Source: RGIG3009 sp045595845
GTDB lineage: Bacteria > Bacillota > Clostridia > Oscillospirales > Acutalibacteraceae
Direction of reading: 5' to 3'
DNA: 19,310 nt
Assembly (NCBI GenBank): GCA_045595845.1
Contig: JAZOBF010000004.1
Coordinates: 1-19,310, forward strand
Numbering within the stretch: position 1 is the first letter of the stretch; each line of letters starts with the position of its first letter. A program made the translations under genes and the position numbers. Below the pieces are notes generated by a model that was given only the letters and a program-made list of their open reading frames with translations, ran no database searches and was not told the DNA's origin. Shown piece after piece: positions 13,983 to 19,310 of the stretch.

Positions 13983-14031
13983 ATTTATGGTTAGATAAAT
14001 TTCCGCGAGTCGCTTTTTCTGTAAGAAATCG

Positions 14032-14060
14032 TTGACTTTACAGGGGGTTTATGGTAACAT
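14032..14060 (+). promoter_or_regulatory. promoter of scfA (SCIFF precursor)
   Basis: TTGACT (14032-14037), 17-nt spacer ending TGG, TAACAT (14055-14060): good -35 box and an extended -10. The ATG follows 32 nt later. Confidence 0.65.
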
Positions 14061-14092
14061 TTAAAAAAGAACTGTTTGTGGAGGTTACGGTT

Positions 14093-14245
14093 ATGAAACA
14101 CATCAAGACCATTGAAACACGCAATTTGTGTGAAAGTGCAAAAAAAGGCGGCTGCGGTGAGTGCCAGACTTCTTGCCAGTCTGCTTGCAAAACCAGTTGC
14201 GGCATTGCGAATCAGCAGTGCGAAAACACGAAGGAAAGCAAATAA
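14093..14245 (+). CDS. scfA: SCIFF ranthipeptide precursor
   Basis: 50 residues; ATG 14093 with GGAGGT (14080-14085) 7 nt upstream; upstream in-frame codons lack a ribosome binding site. SCIFF (six cysteines in forty-five residues) peptides are nearly universal in Clostridia and receive a thioether crosslink from the SPASM radical SAM enzyme encoded next door. The sequence shows the SCIFF opening (MKHIKT) and core: GGCGECQTSCQSACKTSC (19-36), then C43. Cysteines are at 13, 21, 24, 28, 32, 36 and 43, one more than the classical six (extra C13). In the characterised C. thermocellum peptide the crosslink joins Cys32 to Thr37; here residue 37 is Gly, while T34 and S35 lie nearby. The family call is certain; the exact modification is open. 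Confidence 0.96.
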   Translation: MKHIKTIETRNLCESAKKGGCGECQTSCQSACKTSCGIANQQCENTKESK

Positions 14246-14256
14246 TTATCCAGTTC

Positions 14257-14287
14257 AAAACTGCCGCCGGAATCGGCGGCAGTTTTT
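14257..14287 (+). terminator. internal terminator between scfA and scfB
   Basis: 13-bp perfect stem (14257-14269 with 14274-14286), loop GAAT, ending in TTTTT. It sits between the precursor stop and the maturase ribosome binding site, so most transcripts should stop after scfA and fewer read into scfB: more peptide than enzyme. Confidence 0.88.
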
Positions 14288-14307
14288 CATAGAGGAGTTA
14301 GGATGAT

Positions 14308-15693
14308 ATGATTCATCAATACAAGTTGGGCGGGTATAACATCGTTCTCGATATTTGCTCGGGTTCGGTTCACGCGGTGGACGAGGTCGCGTATGACATA
14401 ATTGCTATGTTTGAAAGCCATTCCCGCGACGAGATTCTTGCGACACTGGCAGACAAGTATGCCGACCGAGAAGACATTACGCCGGATGATGTAGCGGAGT
14501 GCTATGAACAGGTGCTCAGTCTAAAACAGGCGGGCAAGCTGTTCACTCCCGACACCTTTGAACCGATGGCAGACCGTTTGAAAGAAAAAACGGCGGGTGT
14601 TATCAAAGCCTTGTGCTTGCATATTGCGCACAGTTGCAATTTGAATTGTTCCTACTGCTTTGCCAGTCAGGGTAAATACCACGGCGAGCGGGCGCTGATG
14701 AGCTTTGAAGTGGGCAAACAGGCGTTGGACTTTTTGGTGGCGAATTCCGGTTCGCGCCACAACTTAGAGGTAGATTTTTTCGGCGGCGAACCGCTTCTCA
14801 ATTTTCAAGTTGTCAAAGATTTAGTCGCGTATGCGAGAAGTATTGAAGCAGAACACGATAAACACTTCCGCTTTACCTTAACCACCAACGGTGTGCTGGT
14901 GGACGATGAAGTGATCGAGTTTGCCAATCGGGAATGCAGTAATGTGGTGCTCAGTTTGGACGGGCGCAAAGAGGTGCACGACCGTTTTCGCGTGGATTAT
15001 GCGGGCAACGGCAGTTTTGACACGATTGTGCCGAAATTCCAACGGTTTGTGCAAGCGCGCGGCGGGAAAAACTATTACATACGCGGCACATTTACGCACG
15101 CAAACCCCGATTTCCTGCAGGATATTGAACAGATGTTATCCTTGGGATTCCGTGAATTGAGCATGGAACCCGTTGTGTGTGCCGAGGGGGATCCGCTCGC
15201 ACTGACCGATGATGATTTGCCGATTGTGCTGACGCAATATGAGCAGTTGGCGGACTTAATGCTGCAAAAACAAAAAGAGGGTGACCCGTTCACCTTTTAT
15301 CACTATATGATCGACCTGACGGGCGGTCCGTGCATCTATAAACGCATATCCGGTTGCGGAAGCGGCACCGAATACATGGCGGTGACACCGCAAGGTGACT
15401 TGTATCCCTGCCACCAATTTGTCGGCGAGGAACAATTCAAGCTCGGCACGGTATGGGACGGCGTTACCAACCGTCAGCGGCAACGGGAATTTGCGGCGTG
15501 TAATGTGTATGCGCATCCCGAATGCGGCGATTGCTGGGCACGGTTATATTGTTCGGGCGGTTGCGCGGCCAACGCGTATCACGCAACGGGTTCGGTTACC
15601 GGCGTGTACGAATACGGCTGTAAACTGTTCCGCAAACGCATGGAATGTGCGATTATGGTGGCGGTTGCCAATGCCTTGGGTGATGAAGAATGA
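14308..15693 (+). CDS. scfB: SCIFF maturase, SPASM radical SAM thioether synthase
   Basis: 461 residues; ATG 14308 with AGAGGAG (14291-14297) upstream. N-terminal PqqD-like peptide-recognition domain (about 1-95: YNIVLDICSGSVHAVDEVAYDII). Radical SAM domain with CNLNCSYC (the CxxxCxxC that binds the 4Fe-4S cluster and SAM, about 110-117), then FFGGEPLL, LTTNG and VVLSLDG strands. C-terminal SPASM domain with auxiliary-cluster cysteines: GGPCIYKRISGCGSG, YPCHQF, CNVYAHPECGDCWARLYCSGGC and a last C near EYGCKLFR. Length and order match CteB of C. thermocellum. It lies after scfA across a terminator and overlaps the next gene by ATGA, so it is coupled to it. SecD/SecF genes, often near scfAB in Clostridia, are not in this window. 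Confidence 0.95.
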   Translation: MIHQYKLGGYNIVLDICSGSVHAVDEVAYDIIAMFESHSRDEILATLADKYADREDITPDDVAECYEQVLSLKQAGKLFTPDTFEPMADRLKEKTAGVIKALCLHIAHSCNLNCSYCFASQGKYHGERALMSFEVGKQALDFLVANSGSRHNLEVDFFGGEPLLNFQVVKDLVAYARSIEAEHDKHFRFTLTTNGVLVDDEVIEFANRECSNVVLSLDGRKEVHDRFRVDYAGNGSFDTIVPKFQRFVQARGGKNYYIRGTFTHANPDFLQDIEQMLSLGFRELSMEPVVCAEGDPLALTDDDLPIVLTQYEQLADLMLQKQKEGDPFTFYHYMIDLTGGPCIYKRISGCGSGTEYMAVTPQGDLYPCHQFVGEEQFKLGTVWDGVTNRQRQREFAACNVYAHPECGDCWARLYCSGGCAANAYHATGSVTGVYEYGCKLFRKRMECAIMVAVANALGDEE

Positions 15694-17021
15694 AAACACC
15701 GATTTGCGATTTCGTGCGGGAATACGCCGCGGGTCACCCCATGCGTTTGCATATGCCGGGGCATAAAGGCATCTCGTTTTTGGGGGCCGAGCCGTTGGAT
15801 ATTACCGAAATTGACGGCGCGGACAATTTATATAACGCAAACGGCGTGATTTTGCAAAGTGAGCAAAACGCCGGCTCTCTGTTCGGATGTCATACCTTCT
15901 ATTCCACGGAGGGTTCCTCGCATTGCATTCGCGCCATGGTGTATCTTGTCACGCTGTATGCCAAATCACAACATCAAAGACCGCGGATTGCGGCGGTGCG
16001 CAACGCGCACAAATCCTTTTTGGATGCGGCCGCGTTATCGGATGTGACGGTTGACTGGTTATATCCCAAAAAGCAGTTGTCGTATGCGTCCTGTGTATTG
16101 AGCGCGGCGGAGTTGGAGGAGGCGTTGCAAAGCCAAGCCGAACAACCCACCGCCGTTTATGTGACCGCGCCCGACTATTTGGGGAATCTGACCGATATCC
16201 GTGCGTTTTCTGAGGTCTGTCACCGCCGCGGGATATTGTTACTTGTGGACAACGCCCACGGCGCGTATTTGAAATTCTTATCACCGTCGGCACACCCCAT
16301 GGATTTGGGTGCGGACTTGTGTTGTGACTCGGCACACAAAACCTTACCCGTGTTGACGGGGGGTGCTTATCTCCACATTACCCACGGGGCGGCATCGTTT
16401 TTTGAGCAACAAGCAAAGACGGCGCTCGCGTTGTTTGGTTCTACCAGTCCGTCTTACTTAATCTTGCAATCGCTGGATATGGCGAATCGGTATTTAGCAG
16501 ACGGATACCCGCAACGGTTGACAGAATGTGCCGAGCGTGTGCAAGCCCTGCGTAGTCGCTTACAAACATACGGGTATACGGTGAGGGGTGAGGAACCGCT
16601 CAAACTGACGGTGGATACCAAGGCTTACGGGTATATCGGTACGGAGTTTGCCGACATTCTTGCCCAAAGCGGTATCGTATGCGAGTTTGCCGACCGCGAT
16701 TTTGCGGTGTTTATGGTGACACCCGAAATCACGGATTTTGACCGATGGGAGAGCGCCATGCGGGCGATTCCGAAACGCCCGCCGCTCAAAGAATCTCTGC
16801 CGCCTTATCATCAATGTGACCGCGTGTTGTCGGTGCGGGAGGCAGTCTTTGCTCCGCGCGAAACGATAGCGGTGACCGACAGTGTCGGCCGCGTATTGGC
16901 GAGTGCCGCCGTCAGTTGTCCGCCGGCAGTCCCCATTGTTGTCAGCGGCGAGCGCATTGATGCGGTTGCCGTGCAACGGTTTTTGTACTACGGTATCACA
17001 CACTGCGATGTTATTGTATGA
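15690..17021 (+). CDS. Orn/Lys/Arg decarboxylase-family PLP enzyme (short form)
   Basis: 443 residues; ATG 15690 overlaps the scfB stop (ATGA), meaning translational coupling. Fold-type I PLP domain: RLHMPGHKG (19-27), ADNLYNANG (44-52), FYSTEGSSHCIRAM (70-83), VDNAHGAYL (D187 contacts the pyridine nitrogen) and DSAHKTLPVLTGGAYL (K217 forms the Schiff base). A smaller C-terminal domain follows from about 370. It is the size of the B. subtilis YaaO/SpeA-type short decarboxylases and lacks the N-terminal wing of the E. coli acid-inducible enzymes. Known substrates in the family are arginine, lysine and ornithine, giving polyamine precursors; specificity cannot be read from sequence alone. In many Firmicutes this gene precedes tmk; being coupled to scfB is unusual. 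Confidence 0.88.
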   Translation: MKTPICDFVREYAAGHPMRLHMPGHKGISFLGAEPLDITEIDGADNLYNANGVILQSEQNAGSLFGCHTFYSTEGSSHCIRAMVYLVTLYAKSQHQRPRIAAVRNAHKSFLDAAALSDVTVDWLYPKKQLSYASCVLSAAELEEALQSQAEQPTAVYVTAPDYLGNLTDIRAFSEVCHRRGILLLVDNAHGAYLKFLSPSAHPMDLGADLCCDSAHKTLPVLTGGAYLHITHGAASFFEQQAKTALALFGSTSPSYLILQSLDMANRYLADGYPQRLTECAERVQALRSRLQTYGYTVRGEEPLKLTVDTKAYGYIGTEFADILAQSGIVCEFADRDFAVFMVTPEITDFDRWESAMRAIPKRPPLKESLPPYHQCDRVLSVREAVFAPRETIAVTDSVGRVLASAAVSCPPAVPIVVSGERIDAVAVQRFLYYGITHCDVIV

Positions 17022-17061
17022 AAAAGTGCCCTTGTCCGCGTTGCGGGCAGGGGCACTTTGT
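17022..17061 (+). terminator. terminator of the scf-decarboxylase operon
   Basis: Stem of about 17 bp with two G-T pairs (17023-17039 with 17043-17059), starting 2 nt after the decarboxylase stop; the T-run is short (TTTG). The stem also faces the convergent gene ending at 17084. Confidence 0.75.
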
Positions 17062-17083
17062 ATGAGGGTCGTTTAAACAGGAA

Positions 17084-17482
17084 TCAAAGTTGTTGCTTTA
17101 CAAAGCACGCCGTGGAGATCACCGCCAGCGAGAAGAAAAACAGTAAGATGCCGGTGACAATCGCACCGACAATGCTGGTGGCGACGAAGGGAATTGCCAA
17201 CAACACGATGGAGAACAGAATCGTCCCCAAGATGCCGGCAAGTAGTGCCGACACCGTTTTAGCAAAACAGGCCTGACCGACGGTGTTTTGTGAGAAAAGG
17301 GCTCCCGCCAATAATAACGCCAGGTATCCGATGGCGATACCAAAGGTTACCCACAAAAACGCGGGTGTGACCGTGATGATTGCCATGACGCGCAAAAAGG
17401 CCGTCACGATGCCGACAATAAGACTGACCACGACAGCGATGCTTGTACAGATATTTCTACAGCCGCAACCCAAAACTGACAT
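17084..17482 (-). CDS. small integral membrane protein of unknown function with Cys-rich N-terminus
   Basis: 132 residues; ATG 17482 directly after an extended, near-perfect AAGGGAGGTGAT ribosome binding site. I do not recognise the family. The N-terminus carries three closely spaced cysteines (GCGCRNIC, 5-12). Four hydrophobic stretches follow (about 13-37, 39-64, 75-98, 99-126), with few charges between them. There is one further Cys in the TM2-TM3 loop (GQACFAKT) and one near the end (TACFVKQQL). No catalytic or binding motif is visible. It converges on the scf-decarboxylase operon and diverges from the ThrE-like operon. Strong translation signals and clean coding structure make it a real gene; its role is open. 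Confidence 0.75.
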   Translation of the reverse strand: MSVLGCGCRNICTSIAVVVSLIVGIVTAFLRVMAIITVTPAFLWVTFGIAIGYLALLLAGALFSQNTVGQACFAKTVSALLAGILGTILFSIVLLAIPFVATSIVGAIVTGILLFFFSLAVISTACFVKQQL

Positions 17483-17539
17483 ATCAAAATCACCTCCCTT
17501 TACACCGTATGCAGGAGCGGGCAGGGGGTGACGAAAAGG

Positions 17540-17568
17540 TTGATTTTGATAGAAAAATGTGATATACT
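17540..17568 (+). promoter_or_regulatory. promoter of the ThrE-like/GtrA operon
   Basis: TTGATT (17540-17545), 17-nt spacer, TATACT (17563-17568), 33 nt before the ATG at 17602. Confidence 0.65.
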
Positions 17569-17601
17569 CACGCTGATATTTCGTATGTGAGGGGAAACGC
17601 C

Positions 17602-18354
17602 ATGAACGATTGGTTGGGCTGTGCCATGGATATCGGCGAGCAGATGCTCATCTGCGGTGCGGAAATCCATCGGGTAGAAGACAGCGTAAAGCGTATATGC
17701 GGGGCATTTGGTTCTACGCGTACGGATGTGTTTATTATTACCAGCAGTATGGTGGTAACGGTACACGATGGAGAGGGTGGCACCTACACCCAAACGCGCC
17801 GTATTCTGTCTACCGATACCAACTTTGAAAGAATTCATCAGCTCAATGCGTTATCCCGCCAAATCTGTGCTGAGCAGTTGACCGTTGCGCAGATTCGCGT
17901 GGAACTTGACCGTATTATTGTTCAAAAGCCCTACCCGTTTTGGGTGGAGTGCGTATCCTACGCGGTGATTTCTTCAGCCTTTACGCTGTTTTTCGGCGGT
18001 GGTTTTGTCGAGGCGGGTATCGCGTTGCTGATTGGTGCATTGGTACGGCTGGTAATTGCCCTTTCCCAGAAAGCCGCCGCCAACAGAATTTTCTCAAAAT
18101 TTGTTGCCTCGTTCACAGCAACGGCACTCGCGTTTGCCGCGTTACACCTCGGCTTTGTCCCTACTGTGGATAACATGATGATCGGCATCATCATGACACT
18201 GATCCCCGGCATCGGTCTTACCAACGCGTTGCGCGACCTGTTCACGGGGGACAGCATTGCCGGTCTTTTGCGATCCATCGAAGCGGTACTGATGGCACTC
18301 GCCATTGCCGCCGGCTACTTTCTCTTTGTTTTCTTGGGAGGTGTATTCAGATGA
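17602..18354 (+). CDS. threonine/serine exporter-like protein, N-terminal half (ThrE/YjjP type)
   Basis: 250 residues; ATG 17602 with GAGGGGAA about 6 nt upstream; an in-frame GTG at 17587 would include the ribosome binding site. The cytoplasmic N-terminal domain carries the family hallmark GEQMLICGAEIHRVEDSV (about 12-29), followed by RICGAFG and DVFIITSSMVVTV. From about 118 on there are five membrane spans with LIPGIGLTNALRDLFTGD (about 201-218), strongly conserved in the family. In Corynebacterium ThrE both halves are one protein exporting Thr and Ser; in E. coli the split pair YjjP/YjjB exports succinate. Here the partner follows with ATGA overlap, so a two-component exporter is expected. 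The substrate is not known. Confidence 0.9.
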   Translation: MNDWLGCAMDIGEQMLICGAEIHRVEDSVKRICGAFGSTRTDVFIITSSMVVTVHDGEGGTYTQTRRILSTDTNFERIHQLNALSRQICAEQLTVAQIRVELDRIIVQKPYPFWVECVSYAVISSAFTLFFGGGFVEAGIALLIGALVRLVIALSQKAAANRIFSKFVASFTATALAFAALHLGFVPTVDNMMIGIIMTLIPGIGLTNALRDLFTGDSIAGLLRSIEAVLMALAIAAGYFLFVFLGGVFR

Positions 18355-18833
18355 CACCAACCGAACTGTTGCAGATTTTTACCGGTTGTATTGGCTCCCT
18401 CGGTTTTGGGTTTTTATTTAATGTGCGCGGCAAACGCCTGTGTGTAGCGACGCTTGGCGGCTTACTCGCGTGGCTGATCTTTTTGTTGCTCGGCCGTTTT
18501 GTTGACAGTGAACCGTTGCGGTATTTAATTGTGTCGTTTTGTCTTTCGGTTTACGCCGAAATTATGGCACGCGTGATGAAAACGCCCGCCACGATTGTTA
18601 CGATCTCACTGATACCGTTGATTCCGGGCGGTTCACTGTATTACACCATGGCCTATGCGTTCCAAAGCGACGGCACCCGTTTTGTTTCAAAAGCGGTGTA
18701 TACGCTGCAACTGGCGGCGGCACTGGCTATCGGTATCATCGCCGCAACGGCGCTCGTCCCGCTTTGTTACAATCTGATAAAAAGAGGGGTTTGTCATGAC
18801 CGAAAACAAAAAAGAACTGATACGGGCCGTTAA
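18351..18833 (+). CDS. threonine/serine exporter-like protein, C-terminal half (ThrE_2/YjjB type)
   Basis: 160 residues; ATG 18351 overlaps the previous stop (ATGA) and is preceded by GGGAGGTG (18337-18344). Four to five hydrophobic spans. The family signature is LIPLIPGGSLYYTMAYAF (about 86-103), and FNVRGKRL lies in the first loop. It corresponds to the second half of ThrE and should form the channel together with the upstream protein. The tail (residues about 147-160, KRGVCHDRKQKRTDTGR) is unusually basic and is encoded by DNA that is also the start of the next gene; it may be a recent extension past an older stop. Confidence 0.88.
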   Translation: MTPTELLQIFTGCIGSLGFGFLFNVRGKRLCVATLGGLLAWLIFLLLGRFVDSEPLRYLIVSFCLSVYAEIMARVMKTPATIVTISLIPLIPGGSLYYTMAYAFQSDGTRFVSKAVYTLQLAAALAIGIIAATALVPLCYNLIKRGVCHDRKQKRTDTGR

Positions 18834-19209
18834 ATTCACACTGTTTTCGATAAGTGCCGGTCTGATTCAAATGGGAACCTTTACGGTGATGTATGAACTG
18901 CTTCGCTTTACATATTGGATTGCCTATTTGATTTCACTTGTTTTGTCGGTGTTGTGGAATTTCACACTCAATCGGAACATCACATTTAAATCCGCGAACA
19001 ATATACCGATTGCCATGTTGAAAGTGGCGGGGTTCTATGCGGTGTTTACGCCGCTGTCCACATGGGGCGGTGCCGTGCTCGAGCGAAACGGTTGGAACGG
19101 TTTTTTGGTGTTCGTCATCACCATGTTGCTTAATTTTGTACTGGAATTTTTGTATGACCGCTTCTATGTATTCGGCTCCAGTATTGATACACGCGAAACG
19201 AAAGAATAA
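18796..19209 (+). CDS. GtrA-family small membrane protein
   Basis: 137 residues; ATG 18796 lies inside the preceding gene (38-nt overlap, different frame), with AGAGGGG about 8 nt upstream. GtrA-like proteins have four spans and act in moving lipid-linked sugars (for example undecaprenyl-phosphate glucose) or in related cell-surface glycan steps. Seen here: spans at about 10-33, 36-57, 73-93 and 99-120, with the typical stretch YLISLVLSVLWNFTLNRNITF (about 43-63), where WNF.LNR..TF is the family hallmark. No glycosyltransferase partner is in the window. Its position downstream of an exporter pair gives no clear functional link; shared transcription may be incidental. Confidence 0.88.
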   Translation: MTENKKELIRAVKFTLFSISAGLIQMGTFTVMYELLRFTYWIAYLISLVLSVLWNFTLNRNITFKSANNIPIAMLKVAGFYAVFTPLSTWGGAVLERNGWNGFLVFVITMLLNFVLEFLYDRFYVFGSSIDTRETKE

Positions 19210-19264
19210 AGGAAGCGGAGCGCTAACTTAGGGATAATTCGCCTAAAACAAGCCGTTTTTGCGG

Positions 19265-19310
19265 TATAATGCGTTAAAAAGCCGCGGTACGCGTCAGCGT
19301 TACCGCGGCT
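19265..19310. terminator. hairpin at the window edge, with a preceding -10-like TATAAT
   Basis: AGCCGCGGTA (19280-19289) and TACCGCGGCT (19301-19310) form a perfect 10-bp stem, extended by CGC/GCG across a one-base bulge. The T-run needed on the plus strand would lie beyond the window; on the minus strand the stem is followed by TTTTT. A TATAAT at 19265-19270 lies just before it without a clear -35 box. The rest of 19210-19264 shows nothing I can name. Confidence 0.6.

Overview
The window looks like chromosomal DNA of a Gram-positive anaerobe of the Clostridia, most likely an Oscillospiraceae/Ruminococcaceae-type gut bacterium. The evidence is strong AGGAGGTGAT-type ribosome binding sites, sigma-A promoters, a SecG of Firmicutes type, a BofA-family sporulation gene with a sigma-E-like promoter, a SCIFF ranthipeptide precursor with its radical SAM maturase, a split ThrE-type exporter and moderate GC content. 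Genes are densely packed and most transcription units end in clear intrinsic terminators. No phage genes, transposase or CRISPR array was seen.

Layout. 1-1046 (minus): membrane-anchored phosphodiester-glycosidase-like protein, divergent from a type II topoisomerase operon (1238-5484, plus; ParE-like then ParC-like). 5691-7186 (plus): secG, a bofA-like gene and pgeF, each with its own promoter. 7295-7777 (plus): a 56-residue Spo0A-C-like protein and a small XRE regulator with dyad operators. 7827-9206 (minus): ROK-family sugar kinase-like protein, divergent from a three-S1-domain protein (9358-10290, plus). 10291-10460: two 85-bp tandem repeats. 10491-13487 (minus): a single polypeptide in which a 12-TM MFS transporter is fused to a complete family-2 glycoside hydrolase. 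13664-13740: tRNA-Arg(CCG) with its terminator. The 3' end of the tRNA plus the terminator is duplicated 204 bp downstream around a 148-bp highly structured insert. 14093-17021 (plus): scfA (SCIFF precursor), internal terminator, scfB (maturase), and a translationally coupled Orn/Lys/Arg decarboxylase-family gene. 17084-17482 (minus): unknown four-TM protein. 17602-19209 (plus): the two halves of a ThrE/YjjPB-type exporter, then a GtrA-family membrane protein in an overlapping operon.

The most interesting points are: (1) the MFS-GH2 fusion, which would place a hydrolase on the cytoplasmic exit of its own transporter; (2) the tRNA-Arg 3'-end duplication enclosing a structured RNA-like cassette; (3) a SCIFF peptide with a seventh cysteine and Gly where the characterised thioether acceptor Thr37 lies, in an operon that also carries a PLP decarboxylase; (4) a topoisomerase pair with unusual residues at positions equivalent to both quinolone-resistance regions; (5) an AT-rich motif shared by the parE-like promoter and the small-ORF/XRE locus.
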